53,226 nucleotides of DNA from an uncultured Elusimicrobiales bacterium (GTDB taxonomy: Bacteria; Elusimicrobiota; Elusimicrobia; Elusimicrobiales; Elusimicrobiaceae), in NCBI GenBank assembly GCA_944324685.1, contig CALUXG010000018.1:1-53226 (forward strand), in the 5' to 3' direction. The position numbers and the translations under genes were made by a program. The notes beneath the pieces are model-generated. The model had not been told where the DNA came from, made no database searches, and saw only the letters and a program-made list of their open reading frames with translations. Positions 24,824 through 33,626 of the stretch are shown one piece after another (position 1 is the first letter of the stretch; the number at the start of each line of letters is the position of its first letter).

Positions 24824-26557
24824 ATGGCGAAAGAGTTAAGTGAAATTTTAATTGAACAAGGCACGCTGTCTCCGGAACAAATCAAACGTTCCGAGCTGTA
24901 CGCGCGCCAAAATAATACCACGCTGGCGGACGCAATTGTTTTGTTCGGGTTTGCTACGGAAGAACAGGTAACTTCCGCCATGGCCAAACATTTTTCTCTC
25001 CCTTACGCCTCTAAAGAAAACGGTATTTTAATGCCGGAGCGCGAACAGGATTTGCAAAAGCTGATTCCGGAAAAATTCGCGCGCGAGAATTTGGTTATTC
25101 CATTGTTTATTGAAGACGATGAATTGGCGGTGGCGCTGTATGATCCCTCCAACCTGTTTTTAATAGACAATATACGTATGATGGCCGGAAAAGAAGTGCA
25201 GGTGTTCATTGCCAGCAAGAGTCAAATTTTGGCGGCGGTGGATACTTTTTACGGACATAAGAATTTGTTGGATGAAGTCGTGCGGGAAACCGGCGCCGCC
25301 AAAGAAGCTGCTTCTACCGCTACGGATGAAGACGTTCAGATTGAGGGCGGCAGTTTGGATTTGGACAAGTCTTCAGCCAACAGCTCCCAGTATATTAAAC
25401 TGGTTAACGCCATTTTGAAACAGGCCATTTCGGAACGCACTTCGGATATTCACTTGGAAATGTTTGACGAACGTGTGAGTTTGCGTTTTCGCATTGACGG
25501 TTCTTTGTATGAACGCACTCCGCCGAATAAAGATTCCGTGGCGGCCATTATTTCACGTATTAAAATTTTGTCTAAATTGGATATTGCCGAAAAGCGTTTG
25601 CCGCAGGACGGCAGTTTCAGTATTAAATATCAGAACCGCACCATTGAAGTCCGCGTTTCCGTATGTCCCGCTGTGTACGGTGAAAAGCTTGTGCTTCGTA
25701 TTTTGGACCGCGGAACCGGTGAAATGAACGTGGACAAATTGGGGTTTGAACCGGAGCAAAAAAAGGCGTTTCTGGAAGCGGCCAATTTACCGCACGGTTT
25801 AATTTTCTTGACCGGTCCCACAGGATCCGGTAAATCCACGACGCTGAACGCCGTTTTGACCACTATTCGTACGCCGGAGCTGAACTTTATGACGTTAGAA
25901 GACCCCGTGGAATATAAGCTGGCCGGTATCAGCCAAGTACAGGTCAAACCGCAGATAGGCTTGACGTTTGCGGCCGGTCTCCGTTCGTTCTTGCGTCAGG
26001 ATCCGGACGTGATTCTGGTGGGGGAGGTGCGCGACAGCGAAACCGCCGAAGCTTGCTTAAAAGCCGCTTTAACGGGTCACTTGGTGCTTTCCACTTTGCA
26101 CACCAACGACGCTTTAGGCGCCATTCCCCGTTTGATTGATATGGGCATGGAACCATTTTTGCTTTCCAGCTCTTTGGCGTTGGTGGCCGCCCAGCGTTTG
26201 GTGCGTATATTGTGCCCGTATTGTAAAGCGCCCTACCAGCCAGATCCGGCGACTGTCGCCAAAATCATTAATGAAGGGCGTTTCAATCCCCGTGAGGTTA
26301 ATTCGTGGACGTTTTATAAAGCGGTGGGCTGCCCTAAATGCGTGGGGACGGGTTATTTAGGCCGTCGCGCCATTTATGAAGTATACCGCGTTAATGAAGA
26401 ATTGCGCAACATTATTTATAAATCGCAGGATTTGATTGAAATGCGCAAAGCCATGAACCGCAGCGGCGCGTTAAATTTGCGCGGCAATGGTTGGCGCAAA
26501 GTGGTAAAAGGTTTGACCACCGTAGATGAAATATTGAATATTACGACCGAAGAATAA
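24824..26557 (+). CDS. pilB: Pilus assembly ATPase PilB (GspE family)
   Basis: This 577-residue cytoplasmic hexameric ATPase powers pilus extension. It has an N-terminal MshEN/GspE-N domain (about 1-150) and a helical linker. The ATPase core has Walker A GPTGSGKST at about 331-339, an Asp box (LEDPVEYK), Walker B VGEVRDSETAE and His box TGHLVLSTLHTNDA. A zinc-binding CPYC...CPKC tetracysteine lies near residue 465-510, typical of PilB/GspE and absent from PilT. The retraction ATPase PilT is not in the window. pilC starts 11 bases downstream. Confidence 0.95.
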   Translation: MAKELSEILIEQGTLSPEQIKRSELYARQNNTTLADAIVLFGFATEEQVTSAMAKHFSLPYASKENGILMPEREQDLQKLIPEKFARENLVIPLFIEDDELAVALYDPSNLFLIDNIRMMAGKEVQVFIASKSQILAAVDTFYGHKNLLDEVVRETGAAKEAASTATDEDVQIEGGSLDLDKSSANSSQYIKLVNAILKQAISERTSDIHLEMFDERVSLRFRIDGSLYERTPPNKDSVAAIISRIKILSKLDIAEKRLPQDGSFSIKYQNRTIEVRVSVCPAVYGEKLVLRILDRGTGEMNVDKLGFEPEQKKAFLEAANLPHGLIFLTGPTGSGKSTTLNAVLTTIRTPELNFMTLEDPVEYKLAGISQVQVKPQIGLTFAAGLRSFLRQDPDVILVGEVRDSETAEACLKAALTGHLVLSTLHTNDALGAIPRLIDMGMEPFLLSSSLALVAAQRLVRILCPYCKAPYQPDPATVAKIINEGRFNPREVNSWTFYKAVGCPKCVGTGYLGRRAIYEVYRVNEELRNIIYKSQDLIEMRKAMNRSGALNLRGNGWRKVVKGLTTVDEILNITTEE

Positions 26558-26568
26558 AAAGGGGTTTT

Positions 26569-27795
26569 ATGCAAAAATATAGTTATGTTGTGAAAGACGG
26601 TTCAGGCAAAACCATCAAAGGCAGCATTAACGCCGAAAGCCGCGAACGCGTTATTTTTGCCCTTCAAAACAAAGGGTTTATCATCTTGGAAGTGCGTGAA
26701 GGGTCTGGCGGTACATTGTTTGGCAAAACGGCGGGACCCAAAAAAGTGGGCGGCAAAGTCCCCGGGCATGTGCTGGCTTTCTTTGCTGAGCAGCTCTCTA
26801 CGCTGATTGCCGGCGGTGTGCCGTTGGTGCGCGCCATTGCGCTGCTGAGCGAATATTCTTCCGATCCGCGTCTGGGCGTGGTGCTGAACCAAGTGGCCAA
26901 AGACATTGCGGGCGGTAATTCGCTGCATTCCGCCTTGGCCCGCCATCCCAAAACATTTGACAATATTTGGCTTTCACTGGTGCAGGCGGGCGAAGTGGGC
27001 GGTCAGCTTGCTGAAACGCTGGGCCAAATAGCCGCATATATTAAAATGCAGGAAGGCATGAAAAGCAAAATCATTACGGCTATTACCTATCCCGCTATTT
27101 TGATGGTGGCGTCCGTGGGCGTATTGATTTACTTTGTGCTGGGCATTGTGCCTACTTTTGCTCAGATTTTTAAGGACTTTAACATTGATTTGCCCATGAT
27201 AACGGTAGTCGTCTTGGCGATATCGGACTTTTTTGTCAGCCACGGGATTTTGCTGATTGTGGGGCTGATTGTGCTGTTTTTGGCGTTTCGTTTTTATACC
27301 AAAACTCCGGAAGGGAAAAAGCGCTGGCATTCGTTTTTGCTTTCTATTCCGTTGTTTGGCAACTTCTTGCGCAATATTTATTATTCGCGCATGTTGACGA
27401 CTTTATCTACATTGCTGCGCAGCGGTGTAACGATTTTGAACGCCATAGCTGTTTTGGAAGAATCGTTTAATACCAACGTGATTATTCAAAACGCTTTGCG
27501 TGTGGCCAAAGCGGACGTTGCCGCTGGCCGGTCCATATCCGATTCTTTCCGCGCTGCCGGCGTATTTCCCGGGCTGATGACGGAGATGATGCTGATGGGT
27601 GAAGAATCTGGTAAATTGCCCAGCATTATTGGCACGCTGTCTAAGTTTTATTCGGATAACGTGGATCAGTTTATCGCCCGCTTTTCCGCCGTCATTGACC
27701 CGATTTTGGTGGTCGGCGTCGGTGTACTGATTGGTATTATCGTGGCGTCTATCTTCCTGCCGATTTTCAAATTGTCTCAGATCGGCGGCCAATAA
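26569..27795 (+). CDS. pilC: Inner membrane platform protein PilC (GspF family)
   Basis: This 408-residue polytopic protein has two GspF domains (about 65-190 and 270-395). Visible motifs are FAEQLSTLIAGGVPLVRAI, ALARHPKTFDNIWLSLVQAGEVGGQLAETL and MLTTLSTLLRSGVTILNAI. Three or four membrane helices are seen, the last near the C-terminus (VGVGVLIGIIVASIFLPIF). It is the platform that PilB rotates or presses during assembly. It lies directly after pilB and ten bases before a pilin gene. Confidence 0.93.
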   Translation: MQKYSYVVKDGSGKTIKGSINAESRERVIFALQNKGFIILEVREGSGGTLFGKTAGPKKVGGKVPGHVLAFFAEQLSTLIAGGVPLVRAIALLSEYSSDPRLGVVLNQVAKDIAGGNSLHSALARHPKTFDNIWLSLVQAGEVGGQLAETLGQIAAYIKMQEGMKSKIITAITYPAILMVASVGVLIYFVLGIVPTFAQIFKDFNIDLPMITVVVLAISDFFVSHGILLIVGLIVLFLAFRFYTKTPEGKKRWHSFLLSIPLFGNFLRNIYYSRMLTTLSTLLRSGVTILNAIAVLEESFNTNVIIQNALRVAKADVAAGRSISDSFRAAGVFPGLMTEMMLMGEESGKLPSIIGTLSKFYSDNVDQFIARFSAVIDPILVVGVGVLIGIIVASIFLPIFKLSQIGGQ

Positions 27796-27805
27796 GGGGG
27801 CGGAC

Positions 27806-28321
27806 ATGAAACGGTTTTGTCCTGCATTTTTTCTTGTGTCCAAACGCGGTTTTACGCTGTTGGAAGTGCTGATTGTCGTGGTCATAGCGGTGTTGGTTAC
27901 GACGTTTGCCGTTCCCGCCTATAGAAAAGCGCAAATGCGCACCCGTTTTATGGCGGCTACCGGCGTTTTGACCGATATCGGCAATGCCGCCCGCATGGTG
28001 CATGAAGACTTTCCTACGGTGGTTTTTAACAGTACCATCTCCTCCAATCTTTTGGCGACGGGTTCGTGCGTGTCAGACCCCAGAGAAAACCCTATACTGT
28101 TTTTGTTTTGCAACCGCTATTTGAATGAAATTCCGTTTGATGCTTCTGGAGGAACTTATCAAGGTTATATCTTTTCTATTAGTTTTCAAGGAACTTATTC
28201 ATGCAGAACTTGCGGTTCCGGTATGGTGGCTTGTATGGAGGCGGCCGCTTCCACTCCTGCAGAATATCAATGCGCCGGCATAGATATGGCTGGTAATTTA
28301 CATATTCCGAAAGCGCAGTAA
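27806..28321 (+). CDS. Type IV pilin-like protein in the pilus operon
   Basis: This 171-residue prepilin has a 15-residue leader ending Lys-Arg-Gly, then FTLLEVLIVVVIAVLV. Glu +5 is present and VPAYRKAQMRTRFMAA follows. The C-terminal half has six or so cysteines. The start was set at the ATG after GGGGGCGGAC, ten bases beyond pilC, rather than the longer frame that overlaps pilC. With the two next genes it forms a divergent paralog set, each with a Cys plus Tyr-Leu segment in mid-sequence (CNRYLNEIPFD here). Confidence 0.88.
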   Translation: MKRFCPAFFLVSKRGFTLLEVLIVVVIAVLVTTFAVPAYRKAQMRTRFMAATGVLTDIGNAARMVHEDFPTVVFNSTISSNLLATGSCVSDPRENPILFLFCNRYLNEIPFDASGGTYQGYIFSISFQGTYSCRTCGSGMVACMEAAASTPAEYQCAGIDMAGNLHIPKAQ

Positions 28322-28331
28322 AGAGGACGGT

Positions 28332-28844
28332 ATGGCAAAATTTAACGGAAATAAAAAAGGATTTACTTTGGTGGAGCTTTTGGTGGCGGCTACGATTATA
28401 GGCATTTTGGCCATATTCGCCACCACATCGTACCGCAACAGCGTGGCCGAAACGCGCTGGACGCAGGCCAAAGCCAATGTGGATTTGCTGGCGTCGGCGG
28501 TACAGCGTGCGCAAATGGACTTTAACGGGGTGGCTTTTTTGACGGGTCCGATACAGAATTCCAATTCTTCCAACTGCCCGTTGTCCAATTTGAGAGGTTT
28601 TGCCAAAACCTATGATCCCAACAGTATTTTAATTCCCTGCGGATATTTGGAAAATAAAGATTGGACAAATGCATACTTTACCTATTATACTTGTAACAGT
28701 ATGAAATCTACGTCGGAATGTCCCAATCACAACGGTGCGCCGTTGGCCTGTGTATCGGTAAAACCTTCCGCCAAAGTGCCGACGTCATACAAAAGCTACA
28801 GGTATTGCGTATATCGCCGTTCCGGCGGCATAGAAAACCCGTAA
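28332..28844 (+). CDS. Type IV pilin-like protein in the pilus operon
   Basis: This 170-residue prepilin has leader MAKFNGNKKG and a mature start FTLVELLVAATIIG. After the helix comes SYRNSVAETRWTQAKANVDL. The middle segment ILIPCGYLENKDW parallels CNRYL in the previous gene and LFACGYLDWRDF in the next, indicating common descent. There are several C-terminal cysteines. GAGGA precedes the ATG by about six bases. It lies ten bases after the previous stop. Confidence 0.9.
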   Translation: MAKFNGNKKGFTLVELLVAATIIGILAIFATTSYRNSVAETRWTQAKANVDLLASAVQRAQMDFNGVAFLTGPIQNSNSSNCPLSNLRGFAKTYDPNSILIPCGYLENKDWTNAYFTYYTCNSMKSTSECPNHNGAPLACVSVKPSAKVPTSYKSYRYCVYRRSGGIENP

Positions 28845-28854
28845 AGGAAAAATT

Positions 28855-29385
28855 ATGAAAAAAGGCTTTACGTTAATGGAAATGCTGTTTGTGGTGCTGG
28901 TCATTGCGCTGATAGTCAGTTTTGCCGTACCGGCTCTGCGCAATGTGCGTTATGACATCTATAATGCGCGTGCCAAAACGGCTCTTAAAAAACTGGCGGA
29001 GGCGCAGAGGTCTTTTTATCAGCTTAGCAAAGGATCGGCGGTGTCGGGTATATTTCAAGGTTCCAGTGCGAAAAGCATGGCCAATAGCCAGTGCCATAAT
29101 ATTCCTTCCAGCGGCATTCCCGGGCAGTATCTCAACGCTGGACCGGAACAGCTGTTTGCCTGCGGTTATCTGGACTGGCGTGATTTTGACGGTTTGCCGT
29201 ACGCTTTTCATGTTTGTCCGTTTTCAGGCAATGTGTCGGGCATGAACTGTCAAATAACAGTAAACGGCAGGCGCATATATTCGTCAGCTGTAGGCGTTGG
29301 GAACAATGCCGGAAAGAAATACACCAGCGGCAACTACATGATGTACATTGGCTCAGATATGGAAGTGCAGGATACGGCCGAATAA
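28855..29385 (+). CDS. Type IV pilin-like protein in the pilus operon
   Basis: This 176-residue prepilin has the short leader MKKG and a mature start FTLMEMLFVVLVIAL. Glu +5 is present, and VPALRNVRYDIYNARAKTAL follows the helix. It shares the CGYLDW motif with the preceding pilin. AAGGA precedes the ATG. It stands just before the GspI/J/K-like minor pilins and could be the GspH-like member of the tip complex or another major-type subunit. Confidence 0.88.
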   Translation: MKKGFTLMEMLFVVLVIALIVSFAVPALRNVRYDIYNARAKTALKKLAEAQRSFYQLSKGSAVSGIFQGSSAKSMANSQCHNIPSSGIPGQYLNAGPEQLFACGYLDWRDFDGLPYAFHVCPFSGNVSGMNCQITVNGRRIYSSAVGVGNNAGKKYTSGNYMMYIGSDMEVQDTAE

Positions 29386-29394
29386 GAGGAAGCT

Positions 29395-29928
29395 ATGCGG
29401 AAATTCTTAAAAAGTAAAAAAGGCGTAACAATTTTGGAGGGCTTAATTGCATTGTCGCTTTTGGCCTTGGTGGCTACCGGTACGTTTGCGGTGCTGCTGT
29501 CTTCCTCGCGTACGTCCTCTCAGCCGGATATTCGCGAAGAAATGGCCTTGGCCGTGGAAAATGCATACCAGCGTATGCAGATGTATGTGTTGCCGAAAAA
29601 TATGGATCTGGACGATGTCTCCGATCTGGCGGAGGATTTGGACAAGGGATTATGTCCTACCGACTATCCGGACGATGATCCGTTTGCCACGAATAAATCT
29701 CATAATATTTCCTGTTTGCTGCCGCCTATCTGTGATAGGCATAATTCTTCTTTTGTTTATTATGTCTTTAATTTAGATGGCGGTTTATTGGGAGAGGCAA
29801 CCAATTTGCGCAATGTGGACAGATTGCAAAAGAAAAGCGCCACCGGAAGTTATATAGGAGCAGATGTCGGCGGACAGAATGCCTATGTACTGCGTTTTGA
29901 TATTACATGCAATGGGTTTACTTTATGA
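29395..29928 (+). CDS. Minor pilin, GspI/PilV-like
   Basis: This 177-residue minor pilin has leader MRKFLKSKKG and mature start VTILEGLIALSLLALVATG. Val replaces Phe at +1 and Glu +5 is kept. The TILEGLIAL helix pattern is the one seen in GspI/PilV minor pseudopilins. The globular part has four cysteines. GAGGA precedes the start. Its stop overlaps the next start by four bases, in keeping with the I-J-K gene order of pilus tip complexes. Confidence 0.8.
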   Translation: MRKFLKSKKGVTILEGLIALSLLALVATGTFAVLLSSSRTSSQPDIREEMALAVENAYQRMQMYVLPKNMDLDDVSDLAEDLDKGLCPTDYPDDDPFATNKSHNISCLLPPICDRHNSSFVYYVFNLDGGLLGEATNLRNVDRLQKKSATGSYIGADVGGQNAYVLRFDITCNGFTL

Positions 29929-30611
29929 AAAAAAATATTTTTCATTTTACCGCACATAAACGCGGTTTTACATTGACGGAAGTTTTGTTGGCGGTTATGA
30001 TTGTGGGGCTTATATCCGTGGCTTTGGCCGCGCTTACGCGTGCGGCGGCGCGGGAGTCCGGCGTGGGCCGCAGCAAAATCATATTGCGCAATAATTTGTC
30101 TTCGTTTGTGCGTACCTTGCGCAACGATTTGGCTCATGCGACTACCGTAAATACAAGGTCGATTACTACTCCCTGCGCTACCGGAAATGGTTCTGCCCTA
30201 TTTGATGTTATTCAGAATATTGACAAAAACAATCAGCCCGTCATCAGCGGCGTTTCCGGCGGGTGGCCTATGCCGGTTATGACGACTCCCGTATATATAA
30301 CATATTGTTTTGTTTGCGGCAGTGATACGCAGAATATTTCTCCGTCCGGCGCCACAAGAGGCGGAAAAATTTACCGTAAAATTTCCACTACTTCTCTTCC
30401 CCGATGCTCTTCCTATCAGAAAAACGAACTGGTATTGGACAATGTAAAATATCTTTCGGAGGGGACTGGCTATCCGGTGCCGTTTTTTCGGATTGACCCG
30501 ATCAGTCGTTTGGGCAGTTTGCTGCGGGTAAAGCTTATTGTGGAGTTGAACTCCGTGCCGGTGGTCAATGAAGTGATAGACGAAACTTTTGCCGTGCCTA
30601 TAGGCTATTAA
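29925..30611 (+). CDS. Minor pilin, GspJ/PilW-like
   Basis: This 228-residue minor pilin has a 14-residue leader ending Lys-Arg-Gly and mature start FTLTEVLLAVMIVGLISVAL. Thr-Glu at +4/+5 and the larger size fit GspJ/PilW. The ATG was placed at the ATGA overlap with the preceding gene, six codons inside the longest frame. The C-terminal domain ends EVIDETFAVPIGY and contains three to four cysteines. It probably caps the fiber with the GspI- and GspK-like neighbours. Confidence 0.8.
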   Translation: MKKNIFHFTAHKRGFTLTEVLLAVMIVGLISVALAALTRAAARESGVGRSKIILRNNLSSFVRTLRNDLAHATTVNTRSITTPCATGNGSALFDVIQNIDKNNQPVISGVSGGWPMPVMTTPVYITYCFVCGSDTQNISPSGATRGGKIYRKISTTSLPRCSSYQKNELVLDNVKYLSEGTGYPVPFFRIDPISRLGSLLRVKLIVELNSVPVVNEVIDETFAVPIGY

Positions 30612-30621
30612 GGGGAATCGT

Positions 30622-31077
30622 ATGAAACGAAACAGAAAAGGCGCCGCTTTAATGCAAGTGTTGCTGATAACCATTATTTTAGCGGGTATTGCTACCATGA
30701 TTTTGCGAGCCACTCTTTCCCGCACGACGTCCGCCCGCCGTACGCGGCGCATAGTGTCCAGCCAAGTGCTGATACAGGCCTGTATGGCGGAAGTGAATAT
30801 GCTGTGGTCCAAAAAAACGCCGGAGGCTTTCCGCCGTGATTTGGTGGGAGATACCAACGGACCTTATATGTATTGCAAAGGCACCAACACCAATCCAGAC
30901 GTCTGCCCCAGCGGCGATATTGTACGCGAATATACCTGCCAGTTCACGGCCGACTATCCCTATGTGGTGCGCGCACGTTTTGTTCCCGCGAATAAAGGGA
31001 ACAGGGTCCATAATTCCTATGGCGGCACGATGTGGCAGCTGGAATATGAGGTAGTGTCGGGTAGTAATGCGCTCTAA
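30622..31077 (+). CDS. Minor pilin, GspK/PilX-like
   Basis: This 151-residue protein has leader MKRNRKG and mature start AALMQVLLITIILAGIATM. Position +5 is Gln rather than Glu, as expected for GspK, which sits at the very tip and needs no preceding subunit to pair with. It is shorter than GspK of type II secretion (about 300 residues) and so lacks the large alpha domain, closer to PilX in size. It has three cysteines. AAGGGG precedes the ATG. It ends one base into the upstream part of the next frame. Confidence 0.75.
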   Translation: MKRNRKGAALMQVLLITIILAGIATMILRATLSRTTSARRTRRIVSSQVLIQACMAEVNMLWSKKTPEAFRRDLVGDTNGPYMYCKGTNTNPDVCPSGDIVREYTCQFTADYPYVVRARFVPANKGNRVHNSYGGTMWQLEYEVVSGSNAL

Positions 31078-31097
31078 TGCGGAAGGAGGGGCGGCCT

Positions 31098-32792
31098 ATG
31101 AAAAAATTATCGCTTTTTGTTTTTTTTGCATGGTATGCTGCCACCATCGTGTGGGGACAGGCGGTGCCGTATCCTCAGGACGATGCCTCCGATGCGGCAC
31201 AGGCCCCCGCTTCCAGTATTGATTTATTGCGTCGCTCTTTAGGTTCTTCCGATGTGGCTTCGGCCGCCGGCGTGTCTGCCGCTCCTGCCGCGTCTTCCGC
31301 CGCACCGTCTTCCAATGCCCAGCCGGCTCGGACGGACGCTCAGACAGGGCGTTCCGCTGCTTCAGAACGGCAATCCTCTGCCGCGGAGGCAGTTTCGGCC
31401 TCCGTTCCTGCCGATGCTTCTGTTTCTTTGCCGCGCACCTCTGCAAAATCATCTGTTTCCGCCGCTGAAGCACCTGCCCCCGCCGCATCGGTTTCTGCAC
31501 CGCGTACTTCGGCGGTTTCGGCCTCTTCCGCCGCATCTGTCCGCCGCCCGCGCCGAACGCGGCCGGCTGCTTCTTCCGCGTCTGCGTCGCTGCCTAAAAA
31601 TGTTTCTACGGCCACGGTTTCATCTTCCCTGCAAACAGCGGCGGAAAATGAATTAACCGTTCCTCCGGCGGCCGGTACGGCCGCGGATATGGAGCAAGCT
31701 TCACAAGACGCTATCGCTCAGGAAGAATTGGATTATGCCGCGCGTATGCTGCAACAAACGCGGGATATGATGTCTTCCGGCCGTTTTATTCCTCCTTCCG
31801 CCTCTGAAACGGCGCAAAGCGTTCCTTCCGTTGAGCGAGGACCGTTTCATCCGGAGGATTTCCGCCCGAACGTGCAATGGCAGCGCTCCAATACAACGCA
31901 TTTTACTATTTATACGCAAAAACGCGACAACGGGATAGGCTCTTCCAACATGGGTATGATTTTTGAATCGGCTTATTCTACGCTGCGCCGCAATATTCCG
32001 TGGATGATGTCGGACAAAGTGCGCGTATTTGTTTATCAAGACCATAACAGTTATCTGAAGCATGAACCCAACGCCAAAGCGTGGACGCGTGCGCTGGCTT
32101 ACCCGACCAGAGGAGAAATCGTCGTGTATGATGAGCCGGGCAAACAGCAAGAACTGAAAGAAGTATTTACGCATGAACTGGTACATATTTTTACGCAGAA
32201 ATATTTTGACAGCCACCATACGGGGCGTTTAATGACGCCCGAATGGCTGGATGAGGGACTGGCCGTATATATGGAAGACCAAGCTTACAGCGGCCGCCGC
32301 GGCGGGCCGTGGGCCAATGATTTTAGGACGCTGAATTTTCAGCGCAGCAAAGAAACGCAACTAGCAAACTTTTCCTCCAGCAATATGTTCGGCGGCGCCC
32401 GTTCTTTTACTTCGGGCAGACAAGGCGGCGGACCCGTTCTGTATTTTATGCCGTTTGATGATTTTATGCAAAATGGATCTTTGGCTTCCATGGAGGGACG
32501 GGATAAAACGCAGGATTGGTATTTTCAGGCTTATACCATGGTACGCTTTTTGCTGAATCCTTCCGGCGGAATGTCTCCTTCCAACCGCATGCAATTTGAA
32601 CAGTTTACGCGGTTGATCGCTCAGGGAGAACAAGTGCGTGATTCTCGCACCGGTTTCCCTGCGCGTGATGCAGACGGCCGGCCGATCTATAGACCCTATC
32701 CGGTGGAACAAGCTTTGAGCCGTGCCTATCGCTACAATTCCATAGCCAGCTTTGAAGACGCTTTTTGGCGCTGGGCCGACAACGCCCGCTGA
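31098..32792 (+). CDS. Exported MA-type zinc metallopeptidase-like protein
   Basis: This 564-residue protein has a signal peptide (about residues 1-20). A Ser/Ala/Pro-rich low-complexity region extends to about residue 250. The C-terminal peptidase MA-like domain carries HELVH at 359-363 and EWLDEG with the probable third ligand Glu386, a gluzincin arrangement. It is probably active in the periplasm or at the surface. The substrate is unknown. It is the last gene of the pilus operon, 20 bases after the GspK-like gene, and a terminator-like hairpin follows. The ATG at 31098 was chosen because GGAGG lies just upstream. Confidence 0.78.
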   Translation: MKKLSLFVFFAWYAATIVWGQAVPYPQDDASDAAQAPASSIDLLRRSLGSSDVASAAGVSAAPAASSAAPSSNAQPARTDAQTGRSAASERQSSAAEAVSASVPADASVSLPRTSAKSSVSAAEAPAPAASVSAPRTSAVSASSAASVRRPRRTRPAASSASASLPKNVSTATVSSSLQTAAENELTVPPAAGTAADMEQASQDAIAQEELDYAARMLQQTRDMMSSGRFIPPSASETAQSVPSVERGPFHPEDFRPNVQWQRSNTTHFTIYTQKRDNGIGSSNMGMIFESAYSTLRRNIPWMMSDKVRVFVYQDHNSYLKHEPNAKAWTRALAYPTRGEIVVYDEPGKQQELKEVFTHELVHIFTQKYFDSHHTGRLMTPEWLDEGLAVYMEDQAYSGRRGGPWANDFRTLNFQRSKETQLANFSSSNMFGGARSFTSGRQGGGPVLYFMPFDDFMQNGSLASMEGRDKTQDWYFQAYTMVRFLLNPSGGMSPSNRMQFEQFTRLIAQGEQVRDSRTGFPARDADGRPIYRPYPVEQALSRAYRYNSIASFEDAFWRWADNAR

Positions 32793-32818
32793 CGTTTTTT
32801 CCTTTTTGTCTTCTTTTC

Positions 32819-32856
32819 TTTTCCCTCGCTTTTTGCGTGCGAGGGAAAATCCTTTT
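32819..32856 (+). terminator. Probable terminator of the pilus operon
   Basis: An 11-bp stem TTTTCCCTCGC/GCGAGGGAAAA is followed by TCCTTTT. It lies 27 bases after the metallopeptidase stop and marks the left border of the phage cassette. Confidence 0.65.
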
Positions 32857-32973
32857 GTATACAAGTTTTTTCTTTGGCCAAGGAAATGTCCTTTTTTATA
32901 CTGTTTTTTTCAAATATTTTTAGTGTGAACGGGGAATCTGAAACATTTTTTGAGCAACGTTTTGAAATTTTAT

Positions 32974-33002
32974 TTGACAAAAATGATAAAATTTGCTATA
33001 AT
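32974..33002 (+). promoter_or_regulatory. Consensus sigma-70 promoter of the phage packaging genes
   Basis: TTGACA (32974-32979), 17 bases, then TATAAT (32997-33002) match the full consensus, with TTTGC forming an extended -10. The expected start is near 33009, at the left edge of the palindrome at 33010. The upstream DNA is AT-rich, like an UP element. Confidence 0.88.
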
Positions 33003-33009
33003 ATAAAAG

Positions 33010-33038
33010 TACAAACAATCTTCTGTTTGTATTTTTTT
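33010..33038 (+). promoter_or_regulatory. Palindrome at +1: operator or early terminator
   Basis: TACAAACA (33010-33017), six bases, and TGTTTGTA (33024-33031) form a perfect inverted repeat starting at the predicted transcription start, followed by seven T. As DNA it looks like a repressor operator. As RNA it looks like an AU-rich terminator or attenuator. Confidence 0.6.
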
Positions 33039-33107
33039 GTCCTTATTTTCTTCTATTTGCTTTATCAGGCCCCTCTTTGCGGAGTGCGGCTTGAGCATGG
33101 AGCTTCC

Positions 33108-33626
33108 TTGACTTCAAAATCTATACAGTCCGTCGGCGCGGATGTTTCTATGCCGGCGGAACAAACACCGTCCTCTGCCGTGAAACACGGTCGGCCGCGC
33201 AAAACGCCCACTAAAACGCGACGTCGCATAAAAAATACGGTTCCGTACCGGCCGGAATTTTGCGCGCGGCTTTTGGCCTTTTTTGACGTTCCTCCTTTCA
33301 AAATAACGGAGGTGCAAAAAAAAGACGGTTCTGTTTCTTTGGTGGAGACCGCTTCGGAGCTGCCCACTTTTGCCGCATTTGCGCGCATTTTGGGCGTTAC
33401 GCAAAGCACGCTGCTGGCTTGGGAAGAAGAACACGCCGAGTTTGCCGAAGCGGCCAAAAAAGCGCGTGATTTGCAGGGAGATATATTAATCCAAAACAGC
33501 TTGCGCGGCAATTATTCGTCTTCATTTGCCGTATTTACGGCCAAGAACATTTTGGGTTGGAGCGACGGAAAAGACGAAGTAAAAACCCCGCAAGCTCCTT
33601 TGGTGGTCCGTTGGGAGAAAGAATGA
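33108..33626 (+). CDS. Terminase small subunit
   Basis: This protein of about 172 residues would recognise phage DNA for packaging. The C-terminal half carries the motif FAAFARILGVTQSTLLAWEE, a helix-turn-helix, followed by EFAEAAKKARDLQGDILIQNSLRG and FTAKNILGWSD, the usual end of phage DNA-packaging small subunits. A basic AT-hook-like stretch GRPRKTPTKTRRR precedes it. The start is uncertain: TTG at 33108 has GGAG five bases upstream, and ATG at 33150 is the alternative. The longer open frame reaches above the promoter and cannot be translated from it. It overlaps the large subunit by four bases. Confidence 0.75.
   Translation: MTSKSIQSVGADVSMPAEQTPSSAVKHGRPRKTPTKTRRRIKNTVPYRPEFCARLLAFFDVPPFKITEVQKKDGSVSLVETASELPTFAAFARILGVTQSTLLAWEEEHAEFAEAAKKARDLQGDILIQNSLRGNYSSSFAVFTAKNILGWSDGKDEVKTPQAPLVVRWEKE

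Noticed and set aside
31160-31650. Ser/Ala-rich tract in the metallopeptidase as a separate gene or repeat element
   Set aside because: It is in frame with both the signal peptide and the peptidase domain and looks like a linker; other-frame proteins there are artefacts of its codon composition.
32874-33107. N-terminal extension of the terminase small subunit
   Set aside because: The frame is open but begins upstream of the consensus promoter and encodes Phe-rich residues unlike any terminase.
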